DNA from: Candidatus Omnitrophota bacterium
GTDB lineage: Bacteria > Omnitrophota > Gorgyraeia > Aquiviventales > Aquiviventaceae
DNA: 36,751 nucleotides
Direction of reading: 5' to 3'
NCBI GenBank assembly: GCA_023247235.1
Contig: JAHFGW010000001.1
Span: 1-36,751, forward strand
Both the position numbers and the translations under genes were made by a program. How positions within the stretch are numbered: position 1 is the stretch's first letter; every line of letters starts with the position of its first letter. This document shows, in pieces, positions 1 through 8,222 of the stretch. Under the pieces are notes generated by a model, which was given only the letters and a program-made list of their open reading frames with translations, was not told the origin of the DNA and made no database searches.

Positions 1-2
1 GG

Positions 3-1586
3 ACCGTTGAGCTCGTGGAAGTCGTCTCCGGGAAAATCACCTGCGCGGTGCGGGCCCCGATTGCCGGGCCGAAGGAAGCGCACCTCCTTGAGGCGCTGTT
101 GGCCGCGCTGGAGCAGGCCAAGGTGCGCCCCAGACGCGCGAGCGTCTCCGTGCCGAGCCAAGACGTGCTGTTGCGTTTCTTCAGCTTGCCGACGCTGCCG
201 AAGGCCGAGTGGGAGAATGCGATCCGCTTTGAGGCGCGGCGGCATATTCCCTTTCGCACCGAGGACCTGGTCTGGGACTCGTACGTGCAAGAGGACCGGG
301 CGCGCAAGCAGTTGGCCGCGATCTTCGCAGGCATGAAGAAGGACCGGTTTGATGAAATCCGGCGGTGCCTCCAGCAGGTTGGGATCACGCCCAGCGCGTT
401 GGAGCCGCAGAACGTCAGCCTTGCCCGCGTGGCCGCCATGGGCTACCCGCGCTCGCGGCAGGACTTTCTCGGCCTGGTGGAACTGACCGATGAAGGCGAT
501 GGAGCGCACCTGAGCATCGTCCGGGACGGCATGCCCTATCTGGCGCGGGACGTCAACCTGCTGCCACGGTCCGAGTCCCCGGTGACGCCGCCCGCGCCCG
601 AAGTCGCGGTGCCGATGACCGAGCCGGTCCGCCAGCAGGAGCTGGACCTGCGGGGCGACCGCCTGGCCAGCGAGCTGCGCTTGTCCCTGGATTTCTTCAC
701 GCGCGAATATGCCTCGGCGATCATCGCCCGGATCGTGATCTTCGGAGACCCCTCGCTGGCCGGACCCTGGAGCGAGCGGATTGCTCAGCAGCTCCACTGC
801 CAAGTGGAGTTAGGCGCCCTGCCGGTGAGCAGCCCCGGACTCTCCGTCAGCGTCATCCCGGCGGCTTCCTCCGTCGGCCTGGCGCTTCACGACGCCAACC
901 GAGGCAGCGCGAAACTGGATTTCTTGACGCGGGCAGGGCGGCGCGGCGCCGGGCTGAGCCGCATGCGCGGGCGCGCCGAAGACCAGCTGGAGGCGCTCTC
1001 GACACACGGAGCCGAATTTGCGCAAGCGCTGGCGATGAGCGTTGCCAAGTGGCTCGCCGCAGGACTGGTGATGCTCGGGCTGATCGCGTATTTCAGCCAT
1101 CAACAGGTGACCACGGCGGAGGCTGATCTGGCGGCCTTGCGCCAGCAGCCCTCGGCTGCTCGCGCGAGCTTCCGTCAGCAGGACGAGGCCGGGCTGAAGG
1201 CGCTCCAAGAGCAGGTCGGCAAGAAAGAGAGCGGGCTGCGCCGAGTGTTTGAAAGCCGCCTGTCCATGACGGAAAAACTAGACGCCTTGGCGAAACAGCT
1301 TCCGGAGGGCTTCTGGCTGGAAGGCCTCACCTACAGCAACGTGCTCAAAGCGGGTCTGGAGCCTGAAGCCTCCTTGCAGCTGCGCGGGGCGTGCTTCCTC
1401 CCGCTCCAAGCCGGACACGAATTTGAGGCGATTGGCCAGTTCAGCGACCAGATGAAGCAGAACGAGCGCTTCTTCCGCGGGTTCGCCTCGGCGCAACTCG
1501 GGGAGATCGCCACCGCCAACGTGCCGAAAGCGAGCTCCACGTACCGGACGTTCAAGTTCACCTGCGATTCGGGAGGGAAGCTGTGA
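3..1586 (+). CDS. Fused PilM-PilN type IV pilus inner-membrane assembly protein (5' partial)
   Basis: The reading frame is open to the window edge (first full codon at base 3), so the true start lies upstream. The GTG at 15 is only an internal candidate. The N-terminal half resembles PilM, the actin-like cytoplasmic part of the pilus alignment complex; the stretch around residues 55-85, with EWENAIRFEARRHIPF, is typical of it. One transmembrane segment follows near residues 345-365 (LAAGLVMLGLIAYF). After it comes a periplasmic coiled-coil and PilN-like domain. PilM and PilN are usually separate proteins, so this is a GspL-like fusion. The stop overlaps the next start (TGATG at 1584-1588). 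Role inferred: linking the ATPase and platform to the PilO-like partner. Confidence 0.75.
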   Translation, partial: TVELVEVVSGKITCAVRAPIAGPKEAHLLEALLAALEQAKVRPRRASVSVPSQDVLLRFFSLPTLPKAEWENAIRFEARRHIPFRTEDLVWDSYVQEDRARKQLAAIFAGMKKDRFDEIRRCLQQVGITPSALEPQNVSLARVAAMGYPRSRQDFLGLVELTDEGDGAHLSIVRDGMPYLARDVNLLPRSESPVTPPAPEVAVPMTEPVRQQELDLRGDRLASELRLSLDFFTREYASAIIARIVIFGDPSLAGPWSERIAQQLHCQVELGALPVSSPGLSVSVIPAASSVGLALHDANRGSAKLDFLTRAGRRGAGLSRMRGRAEDQLEALSTHGAEFAQALAMSVAKWLAAGLVMLGLIAYFSHQQVTTAEADLAALRQQPSAARASFRQQDEAGLKALQEQVGKKESGLRRVFESRLSMTEKLDALAKQLPEGFWLEGLTYSNVLKAGLEPEASLQLRGACFLPLQAGHEFEAIGQFSDQMKQNERFFRGFASAQLGEIATANVPKASSTYRTFKFTCDSGGKL

Positions 1587-2089
1587 TGCGGCCCAGGGTC
1601 GTGGCGCCGATAATTGTGCTTGCGCTCGTGGCGTTTTTTGGCTATAAGGTATTCAATCACTATCATGCGCGGGCGACGCGTCTACGCGACGCGATCCAGC
1701 ACGAGCGGGTCTTAGAGGATCGACGGGTTCAACTGGAACGCTCCTTAGGGCTCGTGGAGGCATACCGCACGCGGCTTGCCCCAGAAGCCGAGGCGACGTG
1801 GCTCCTCCAGGAAGTCAGCCATGTGGCCACGGAGGCCGGCGTGAATTTGTCGTCGGCCAGCCCGCACAAACCTCGCCAACTTGATCAATTCACGCAACTT
1901 TCCGTTGCGCTGCACTTCACTTCCTCCTACCACCAGCTTGGCCAGTTTGTGAGCCGGCTGGAAGCCGCCGAACCCTTCCTGCGGGTCGATGAGCTCACCT
2001 TGCGTTTGCGCGACCCCGAGAGCCAAGATCCCCAAGCGGACGTGGAGCTAGTCGTGAGCACGCTCTACATGCCGCCGATGGAACTTTGA
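1586..2089 (+). CDS. PilO/GspM-like inner-membrane assembly protein
   Basis: This 167-residue protein has one N-terminal transmembrane helix (VVAPIIVLALVAFFGYKVF), then a coiled-coil of about 45 residues and a small alpha/beta domain. That is the architecture of PilO and GspM, which dimerise with PilN/GspL in the periplasm. Sequence similarity is weak, so the name rests mainly on topology and position. ATG 1586 overlaps the upstream stop as TGATG; GTG 1583 is an equal alternative. A GGGAGGGAAG tract just upstream gives a good ribosome site. It sits between the PilM-PilN fusion and a GspC/PilP-like gene, the expected place for pilO. Confidence 0.65.
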   Translation: MRPRVVAPIIVLALVAFFGYKVFNHYHARATRLRDAIQHERVLEDRRVQLERSLGLVEAYRTRLAPEAEATWLLQEVSHVATEAGVNLSSASPHKPRQLDQFTQLSVALHFTSSYHQLGQFVSRLEAAEPFLRVDELTLRLRDPESQDPQADVELVVSTLYMPPMEL

Positions 2090-2102
2090 GGGTGATGACA
2101 CG

Positions 2103-2798
2103 ATGGCCGCGTTTCGCAGCGAAAAAATTCAGCAGGTGATCGTCGTGAGCTTGCTGGGAGTCTTCGGGGTCTTCCTCGTCAACGGCTTGCGGGCCAGCGG
2201 CTTGATCGGCCATCGCGCCCCGGCGGCTCCCGCACCGCGCGCCACGCCCCAGGCCTCCCAAGCTGTGTCGGCCGGTGGTCCCGCGCCCGAGCGCGGCCAG
2301 GCGCCGACAGGTTCCTCGGGTGTCACGAGTGCGCCTGGGGCCGTCGCGTATGGGGCGGCCGGGCGCAATCCGCTGCGGCCTGTGTTCCTGCCTGAGCCGG
2401 TCGAACCGCCGGCTATGGAACCGCAAGCGCCGGAGGCTGCGGAGCAGCCCAAGGCCGTGCCGAATCCCGCGGTGGTCGAAGAAGCCATCCCGGCTCATCT
2501 TGAAGGCATTCTCTGGAGCGACACCAAATCGCGCGCGATTCTCGATGGAGAAGTCTACGAAGCAGGAGACGCCTTGGGGCCGGCGCGGATTATCTCGATC
2601 GGCCGGCGAGGCCTGATGATCGAGTATCAGGGCGCGTTATTCGTGACGTGGATTGGCGCCGCCACGGAGCGCAATCGCGGCCGGTGGATACCGTTGGCTG
2701 CGGGGATGGCGCGCGCCATGCCGGATCTGGGCGCGCCAGGCAGAGCCCCGGAGCCGCAGGCCTATCCGACGGGACACGCGGGCCAATTGTCGAGATAA
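2103..2798 (+). CDS. GspC/PilP-like periplasmic connector protein
   Basis: The protein has 231 residues: a transmembrane helix at about 11-27, an Ala/Pro-rich linker at about 38-125, then a compact beta domain at about 135-195 (HLEGILWSDTKSRAILDG ... GDALGPARIISI). In GspC the HR domain, and in PilP the equivalent beta-sandwich, binds the N-terminal domains of the secretin and connects the inner-membrane assembly to the outer-membrane pore. The linker plus HR-like fold and the position just before the secretin support that role. A GAGGGTGATGAC tract precedes ATG 2103. No PDZ domain or coiled coil follows the HR-like part, so it is shorter than classic GspC. GspC and PilP cannot be told apart by eye. 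Confidence 0.65.
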   Translation: MAAFRSEKIQQVIVVSLLGVFGVFLVNGLRASGLIGHRAPAAPAPRATPQASQAVSAGGPAPERGQAPTGSSGVTSAPGAVAYGAAGRNPLRPVFLPEPVEPPAMEPQAPEAAEQPKAVPNPAVVEEAIPAHLEGILWSDTKSRAILDGEVYEAGDALGPARIISIGRRGLMIEYQGALFVTWIGAATERNRGRWIPLAAGMARAMPDLGAPGRAPEPQAYPTGHAGQLSR

Positions 2799-2817
2799 GG
2801 ACGCCAGGGGAGGGTGC

Positions 2818-4452
2818 ATGGGACGCTGGATGAGATCGTTGGTGCTCGTCACGAGCCTCATGGGACTATTGGGCGCGACGTCGCAACCGGAACAGCAAGA
2901 GCTGTCATCGGGTGAGGCGGCTCCTGCCAAAACGGCCAGCGGGTCGATGAGCACCTCGACATCGCCGGGAGAAGCATCGGACGCAGGACTCCCCATGCGC
3001 ATCTCGATGGAGTTTGAGAACGCGCGCCTGGAGGACGTGCTCAAGGCATTCTCGCAGCAGACCGGCATCAACCTGGTGGCCATTAAGGGAGCCGGCGTCC
3101 GGACGGTGACGCTCTACTTGGAAGACGTCGCGGTCATGGATGCCCTGGACCAGATTCTCGAAGCCGCCAACCTGACCTACGAGCGCGCGCCGGGGAGTCA
3201 AATCTACCTGGTGAAGCCGGCCAGGGCCACCATGTCGGATGAAATCACCCGGGTCTATCGCCTGAGGTTTGCGCGGGTGTCGGGCGCGCGCTTGGGTCGC
3301 GCGGCCGAAGCACTGGCGAAGTATGTGCCTCAGGGCATCGAGGCGCGCATGGGCGGCAGCAGCGGCGGCAGCTCGGGCAGCAGCGGCGGAGGCGGCGGGG
3401 GAACCGGGACAGGCAGCGTCGGTGTGGAAGACCGGGACCTGGGCATCGACCAGATCATCGCCCAACTCCTGACGCCGGTGGGGAGCGTCCAAGTGGATAT
3501 ACGTACCAATAGCCTGATCGTGACCGACGTGCCCGACAATTTCGCGCGGATCGAATCGGTGCTCAACACGCTGGATGTCCGGACCGCGCAGATCCTCATC
3601 GAGGCCGAGCTGTTGGAGACGACGGTCGGGAAGCTGAAAGATTTGGGATTGGAGTGGGGCACAGGCTCTGAAGCCGACATGGGGTCCTTGACGCCCGGCT
3701 CTCGCTCGACGAAGTTTCCTTTTACGCCAATCTTTGGCCATATGGGGGCCACCGGGGATACGCGGTTCACGGCCTCAACGCTGGATTTCTCCAGCGCCAA
3801 GGGTGTGCTCCAGGCCCTGGAGCGGGATTCGCAAACCAAGATCCTTGCTCAGCCCAAGATTCTGACCCTAGATAACGAACGGGCCATTATTCAGCTGACC
3901 ACCGACCAGGCTGTCGGGTTCAAGTCGACGACCACCAGCACGGCCGGGACCACGTCGGTGCAGCCGGAGCGCACGACAACGGGCATTATCCTCGTCGTGA
4001 CGCCGCAGGTGAACGAAGACCGGTATGTCACGATGCTCGTGGAGCCCTCGGTGACCAAGACGGTGACGGCCAGCGTGTCGCCGCCGGCCACCCTGGGGAC
4101 CGTGGTGGATCCGAAGAGCCGCAGCGCGCGCGCCCTCGTGCGGGTCCGCGACGGGGAGACGCTTGTCTTGGGCGGCCTGATTGACCGCAGCGACCAGCAG
4201 ATTGTCCGTCGCGTGCCGATTCTCGGCCGCATACCGGTGCTGGGCGAGCTCTTCACCAACACCGAACTGGATAACTCGGCCACCGAGCTCGTCGTCTTCG
4301 TGACGCCCCGCATTACCGCGGAGATGCAGGAGACCGCGAGCAACCCGGTCCACGACGGGCGGACGCTGGCGCCGCGGGCACAGGAAGGCAGCGAAGGGCG
4401 GAAGGACTCGATCGATCAGGCGCTGCAACGACTGGAGCGCTCCCCGCTCTGA
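2818..4452 (+). CDS. Secretin (GspD/PilQ family), outer-membrane pore
   Basis: This 544-residue secretin has a signal peptide (residues 1-22). An N0/STN-like domain follows at about 60-135 (MEFENARLEDVLKAFSQQTG), an N1/NolW-like domain at about 144-265 split by a Gly/Ser-rich stretch at 179-200, and the secretin barrel at about 325-500. The barrel ends with the hallmark run VPILGRIPVLGELF and a final VVFVTPRI strand. It should form the multimeric pore for a pilus or secreted substrate. It is short for the family because it has one N1-type repeat rather than several. ATG 2818 is chosen because AGGGGAGGG lies just upstream and the signal peptide begins there; the frame is open further upstream. 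No lipobox or S-domain is visible. Confidence 0.9.
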   Translation: MGRWMRSLVLVTSLMGLLGATSQPEQQELSSGEAAPAKTASGSMSTSTSPGEASDAGLPMRISMEFENARLEDVLKAFSQQTGINLVAIKGAGVRTVTLYLEDVAVMDALDQILEAANLTYERAPGSQIYLVKPARATMSDEITRVYRLRFARVSGARLGRAAEALAKYVPQGIEARMGGSSGGSSGSSGGGGGGTGTGSVGVEDRDLGIDQIIAQLLTPVGSVQVDIRTNSLIVTDVPDNFARIESVLNTLDVRTAQILIEAELLETTVGKLKDLGLEWGTGSEADMGSLTPGSRSTKFPFTPIFGHMGATGDTRFTASTLDFSSAKGVLQALERDSQTKILAQPKILTLDNERAIIQLTTDQAVGFKSTTTSTAGTTSVQPERTTTGIILVVTPQVNEDRYVTMLVEPSVTKTVTASVSPPATLGTVVDPKSRSARALVRVRDGETLVLGGLIDRSDQQIVRRVPILGRIPVLGELFTNTELDNSATELVVFVTPRITAEMQETASNPVHDGRTLAPRAQEGSEGRKDSIDQALQRLERSPL

Positions 4453-4489
4453 GGAGCGGGTGTAGGGTACAGGGGGGCAGGGTGCGTTG

Positions 4490-6217
4490 ATGCTGAAGGT
4501 GACCGATAAACTCGGAGAGATGCTCGTGAACGCCGGGCTCCTGGGCCGGGAGCAGCTGGCCAAGGCGCTCGACGTCCAGCGAGGCACGCGCAAGCGGCTG
4601 GGGGAGACGCTGGTGGAGCTGGGCCTGGTCAGTGATCTGGACGTCGTCACCGCGCTCACCAAGCAGCTCGGCATTCCCTCCGCCACGTTTGCCTCGGGGC
4701 TGCTGAGCCCGCCGAAAGGGGAAGGGCTGGAGAAGCTGGTGCCCGAAGAGTTCGCGCGCCAGTATTCCGTGCTGCCCCTGTCGCGCCACCTCAATTCGCT
4801 GACCCTGGCCTGTCTCAATCCCCTGGACATCATTGCCATGGACAACCTGAGCCGGCTCACCGGGTGCGAGATCAATCCCGTGGTGACCACCAAGAGCGAT
4901 CTGGAGCGGGCGATTGACGCGTTTTACAGCGGCAGCGCCACCATGCTGGCCAGCGGCTCCATGCTGCGGGATGCCGTGAACAAGTCCTATCAGATGATGG
5001 AGGACGACGCGGCCGATGACCCGGATCATCTGAGCCTGGACCGCCTGAAGCAGGCGGCCGAGGAAGCCCCGGTGGTCCGCTTGGTGGATCTCATCATCCG
5101 CGAGGCCATCAAACGGCGCGCGAGTGACATCCACGTCGAGCCGTTCCAGGATACCATCAAGCTCCGCTACCGCATCGACGGCGTCCTCTATGAAATCGCG
5201 CCTCCGGCCAAGGGGTTGCAGGCCGCGATCGTTTCCCGCATCAAGATCCTCTGTAAGCTCGACATCGCCCAGAAGCGCCTGCCGCAGGATGGGGCGTTCA
5301 GCATGGAGCTCGAGGAGCTGGGCGTGGACTTCCGCGTCTCGACGATCCCCACGATTTACGGCGAGAAGGTAGTCATCCGCATCCTCCGCAAGTCCCCCGA
5401 GCTCCTGCAGTTGAAGCAGCTCGGCTTTTCGCCTAAGGAGCTGGAGGCGTTTCAACGCGCGATCCGGGATCCCTACGGGCTGATCCTCCTGACGGGGCCG
5501 ACCGGCTCCGGCAAGACCACGACCCTGTACGCGGCGCTCAATGAGATTCGCACCTCGGCCAAAAACCTCCTGACGATTGAAGACCCGGTCGAGTATCGGC
5601 TGCTGGGCGTCAATCAGATGCAGATCAAGCCCTCCATCGGCCTGACCTTTGCGACTGGGCTTCGGGCGTTTCTGCGGCAGGATCCGGACGTCATCATGGT
5701 GGGAGAGGTGCGGGACCAGGAGACGGCCGAGATCTGCGTCCGCGCCGCGCTGACCGGGCATCTGGTGTTCAGCACCGTGCACACGAACGATGCCCCAAGC
5801 GCCGTGACGCGCATGATCGACATCGGGCTGCCGTCGTACCTGATTTCCTCGACGATCTCGCTGGTGTGCGCGCAGCGGCTCCTGCGCAAGCTGTGCGAGC
5901 ATTGCCGCGAAGCCTACGAGCCGCTGCCGGAGATCCGCCGCCAGCTGGGCATCACCGCCGAGCTCCTCTACCGGGCCAAAGGCTGCGAGCACTGCACGCA
6001 GACTGGCTATCAAGGCCGCATCGGCGTCTACGAAGTGATGAGCCTGAACAAAGAGTTGCGCAATCTCGTGGCGCAGGGCGTGCCGGCGCACGTGCTGCGC
6101 GAGGGGGCGGTGCAGGCCGGCGTCGTCACGCTGTGGGATGCCGGCATGAAGAAAGTGCAGGCCGGCGTCACCAGCCTGGAAGAGCTGCAGGGCGTGGTCC
6201 TGCTGGAGCGTGAGTGA
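4490..6217 (+). CDS. GspE/PilB-family assembly ATPase (first of three)
   Basis: This cytoplasmic AAA-like ATPase of 575 residues would power pilus or pseudopilus extension. It has an MshEN-type N-terminal domain (about 1-145), the N2 domain (RASDIHVEPFQDTIKLRYRIDG), Walker [10 protein letters not shown] at about 336-344 (Lys342), an Asp box, Walker [10 protein letters not shown] at about 398-406 and a His box (STVHTND). A zinc site is formed by CEHC at 469-472 and CEHC at 499-502. TTG 4487 directly precedes ATG 4490, and GGGGGCAGGG lies upstream. It follows the secretin by 37 nt and overlaps the platform gene by one base (TGATG). GspE and PilB are not separable by eye. Confidence 0.92.
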   Translation: MLKVTDKLGEMLVNAGLLGREQLAKALDVQRGTRKRLGETLVELGLVSDLDVVTALTKQLGIPSATFASGLLSPPKGEGLEKLVPEEFARQYSVLPLSRHLNSLTLACLNPLDIIAMDNLSRLTGCEINPVVTTKSDLERAIDAFYSGSATMLASGSMLRDAVNKSYQMMEDDAADDPDHLSLDRLKQAAEEAPVVRLVDLIIREAIKRRASDIHVEPFQDTIKLRYRIDGVLYEIAPPAKGLQAAIVSRIKILCKLDIAQKRLPQDGAFSMELEELGVDFRVSTIPTIYGEKVVIRILRKSPELLQLKQLGFSPKELEAFQRAIRDPYGLILLTGPTGSGKTTTLYAALNEIRTSAKNLLTIEDPVEYRLLGVNQMQIKPSIGLTFATGLRAFLRQDPDVIMVGEVRDQETAEICVRAALTGHLVFSTVHTNDAPSAVTRMIDIGLPSYLISSTISLVCAQRLLRKLCEHCREAYEPLPEIRRQLGITAELLYRAKGCEHCTQTGYQGRIGVYEVMSLNKELRNLVAQGVPAHVLREGAVQAGVVTLWDAGMKKVQAGVTSLEELQGVVLLERE

Positions 6218-7443
6218 TGGCGAGCTATCAGTACCTGGCGCGGGATCGAAGCGGGGTGGCGCAGCGCGGCCAGCTCGACGCCCGCGGCGAGGAGGACGTG
6301 CTCAACATCCTGCAGGGCCGCGGGTTGATCGTCACGTCGATCAGCCGCAAAGATTTGGGAGGCGGCGCGCACAAGACCGGCACGGCGCGCCGGATGCATG
6401 GCCGCATCAGCACCGAGGACAAGGTGCAATTTTGCCAGCAGTTCGCCACCCTGGTGGAAGCCGGTGTGCCGCTGGTGAAGTCCCTGGAAGTCATCTGCGG
6501 CCAGGTCGAGAGCCGGCCGCTGTTTCTAGCCCTGGAGCGCGTGCGCCGGGATATCGAGAGCGGGGACACGCTGCGCGACGCGGTGGCCAAACATCCGAAC
6601 ATCTTTACGGCGTTTTGGCTCAACCTCATCGAAACGGGAGAGGCGAGCGGCCATCTGGCGCAATCATTGGAACAGCTGGCCTCCTACTTGGAGGCGGCCC
6701 AACAGATCCGTTCGAAGGCCATGACCGCGATGATTTACCCCCTGGTCCTGATCGGGGCCGCCGTCGCGGCGGTGGCGGTCTTCATGCTCAAGATCATCCC
6801 GATCTTCTCGGGTGTCTTTACCTCGATGGGAGTCCAGCTCCCCCTCTTGACCCAGGCGTTGATCGCGGCCAGCGCGCTGAGTCGACGGTATGCGCTGGTG
6901 CTGGCGGCGGGCGTGGCCGTGGGGGCCGTGGCGCTGAAGCGGTTCGTGCAGACCGAGCAGGGACGCTGGCTCGTGGACGGGTTCTTGCTGAAGTTGCCGA
7001 TCTTCAATAAGCTGATCATCGGCTTGCAGCTGGCGCAATTTGCGCGGGGTCTGTCCACGCTGCTGGAAAGCGGGGTCCCGATTCTCCACGCGCTGGATAT
7101 CATGGCCAGCAGCGCCAGCAACAAGCGGTTCGGCAAGGCGATCACGCAAGTGAAGGGGAACGTGCGGGAGGGGAAGACCATGGCGGAGCCGCTGGCGGAG
7201 ACCGGGCTCTTTCCGCCGATGGTCGTCCAGATGGTCCAGGTGGGCGAGGAGATCGGCGAGCTCGGGAAGATGCTGGATCGTGTCGCGAAGTACTATGAGC
7301 GGCAAGTCACGATCTTCGTGGATCGGATGAGCGTGTTGTTCGAGCCAATCGCCATCGTGGTGATGGCGGTGGTCGTGGGCACCATCGTGGTGGCCATGTA
7401 CATGCCGATCTTCAACCTCGCCAGCACATATCGAGCGAACTAG
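6217..7443 (+). CDS. GspF/PilC-family inner-membrane platform protein
   Basis: This 408-residue polytopic protein has the family's duplicated domain. The first copy starts near residue 68 (EDKVQFCQQFATLVEAGVPL). The second starts near residue 270 (QLAQFARGLSTLLESGVPIL). Three hydrophobic segments are clear: about 170-195, about 225-245 and about 375-398. It anchors the ATPase at the inner membrane and probably rotates to insert pilin subunits. The start is chosen from the TGATG junction with the ATPase stop; GTG 6214 is an in-frame alternative. Length and motifs are normal for the family. Confidence 0.92.
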   Translation: MASYQYLARDRSGVAQRGQLDARGEEDVLNILQGRGLIVTSISRKDLGGGAHKTGTARRMHGRISTEDKVQFCQQFATLVEAGVPLVKSLEVICGQVESRPLFLALERVRRDIESGDTLRDAVAKHPNIFTAFWLNLIETGEASGHLAQSLEQLASYLEAAQQIRSKAMTAMIYPLVLIGAAVAAVAVFMLKIIPIFSGVFTSMGVQLPLLTQALIAASALSRRYALVLAAGVAVGAVALKRFVQTEQGRWLVDGFLLKLPIFNKLIIGLQLAQFARGLSTLLESGVPILHALDIMASSASNKRFGKAITQVKGNVREGKTMAEPLAETGLFPPMVVQMVQVGEEIGELGKMLDRVAKYYERQVTIFVDRMSVLFEPIAIVVMAVVVGTIVVAMYMPIFNLASTYRAN

Positions 7444-7454
7444 TTTAGCAAGGG

Positions 7455-7470
7455 CGAGGCCGAAGCCTCG
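7455..7470 (+). other. GC-rich stem-loop between platform and pseudopilin genes
   Basis: CGAGGC (7455-7460) pairs with GCCTCG (7465-7470) around a CGAA loop, in the 58-nt gap before the pseudopilin. No T-run follows, so it is not a standard terminator. It may protect or separate the abundant pilin mRNA from the upstream message; that is inference. Confidence 0.35.
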
Positions 7471-7501
7471 GCGATGGGGCGTTGTCATAAGGAGGAGACA
7501 A

Positions 7502-7936
7502 ATGAGCACGCGACGGAAGGGGCAGGGAGGGTTCACGTTGCTTGAACTGTTGATGGTCGTCATTATCATCGCGATCCTGGCATCGATCGCGTTGCCGCAA
7601 TACATCCGCGTGACCGAGCGCGCACGCAGCTCAGAGGCGCTGCAGATCCTGGGCGCGATCCGTTCCGCGGAAAACCGCTTCAGGGCGCAAGATCCGGCCG
7701 GCCAGTACACGGCGACCATTACGAACATTGACGCCGAAATACCCGGTGTCACCGGACCTGGGGCCATCCGGTTCTGGACCGCGCCGGCACTGAATGGAAC
7801 GGCGCCGCCCGGGGCGAACGCGACAATGACGCGCCTGGCCGGAGCGTTTGCGGGGCAGACCCTCGGCATTGTCTACGAGAGCGGGAATGTGTGTGGCAAC
7901 TTCGCGCCGATGGGGACCTTGGAATCGGGTTGCTGA
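7502..7936 (+). CDS. Type IV pseudopilin / prepilin with class III signal
   Basis: The 144-residue protein starts with a basic 10-residue leader. A prepilin peptidase site follows at Gly10|Phe11 (GFTLLELLMVVIIIAILASI), with Glu at mature position 5 and a hydrophobic alpha1 helix. The mature protein would be about 134 residues, with an ERARSSEALQILGAIRSAENRF helix continuation typical of GspG and PilA-like major subunits. Two Cys near the C-terminus (VCGNF and GC at the end) could form a disulfide, as in type IVa pilins. An excellent ribosome site, AAGGAGGAGA, sits 6 nt before ATG 7502, fitting a highly expressed subunit. GspG and PilA cannot be separated; no peptidase gene is in the window. 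Confidence 0.9.
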   Translation: MSTRRKGQGGFTLLELLMVVIIIAILASIALPQYIRVTERARSSEALQILGAIRSAENRFRAQDPAGQYTATITNIDAEIPGVTGPGAIRFWTAPALNGTAPPGANATMTRLAGAFAGQTLGIVYESGNVCGNFAPMGTLESGC

Positions 7937-7992
7937 GTCACTCGACGCGTCTCCTCATCTGGACTAAGTGCTGCAGCGGCGGTCTCGTACGG

Positions 7993-8006
7993 CCCCCGCC
8001 AGGGGG
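7993..8006 (+). terminator. Possible hairpin downstream of pseudopilin
   Basis: CCCCC (7993-7997), loop GCCA, GGGGG (8002-8006), 57 nt after the pseudopilin stop and just before the tRNA promoter. There is no T-run, so terminator function is weakly supported. Confidence 0.25.
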
Positions 8007-8012
8007 TGGTGT

Positions 8013-8041
8013 TTGACCCGGGCAGCGCTTCGTGCCATAAT
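8013..8041 (+). promoter_or_regulatory. Sigma70-type promoter for tRNA-Ala and rsmE
   Basis: TTGACC (8013-8018), an exact 17-nt spacer, then CATAAT (8036-8041). Transcription would start near 8048, about 55 nt before the tRNA. It lies in a clean intergenic gap with no competing gene. The match is 5 of 6 bases at each box. Confidence 0.7.
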
Positions 8042-8102
8042 CAGGGGCTGCTTTTTCCTGCCGGCCACCTCGCGCCGACTGCCACGGTAGGCTCGGGATG
8101 AC

Positions 8103-8178
8103 GGGGCAGTAGCTCAGTTGGGAGAGCGCGACAATCGCACTGTCGAGGCCCGGGGTTCGATCCCCCGCTGCTCCACCA
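8103..8178 (+). tRNA. tRNA-Ala(CGC)
   Basis: A full 76-nt cloverleaf can be folded by hand: 7-bp acceptor (GGGGCAG with CTGCTCC), D stem GCTC/GAGC, anticodon stem CGACA/TGTCG with loop ATCGCAC, T stem CGGGG/CCCCG with loop TTCGATC, and an encoded CCA. U33 is present and the anticodon is CGC, reading GCG. The third acceptor pair is G3:U70, the main identity element for alanyl-tRNA synthetase, which independently confirms Ala. It lies 44 nt upstream of rsmE and is probably on the same transcript. Confidence 0.95.
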
Positions 8179-8195
8179 CGTCTCTTGAAAGACCA

Positions 8196-8221
8196 CCACG
8201 ACCTGACGTCCCGCCTCGTGG
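8196..8221 (+). other. Small inverted repeat in the tRNA-rsmE spacer
   Basis: CCACGA (8196-8201) pairs with TCGTGG (8216-8221), ending two bases before the rsmE ATG at 8223. It could be a processing or structure signal after RNase-mediated release of the tRNA. It is only 6 bp, so confidence is low. Confidence 0.3.
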
Positions 8222-8222
8222 C

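Noticed and set aside
8103-8178. Reading the tRNA as tRNA-Asp from the GTC-like bases near TGTCG
   Set aside because: Those bases belong to the 3' side of the anticodon stem. The 7-nt loop is ATCGCAC, giving anticodon CGC, and G3:U70 supports alanine.
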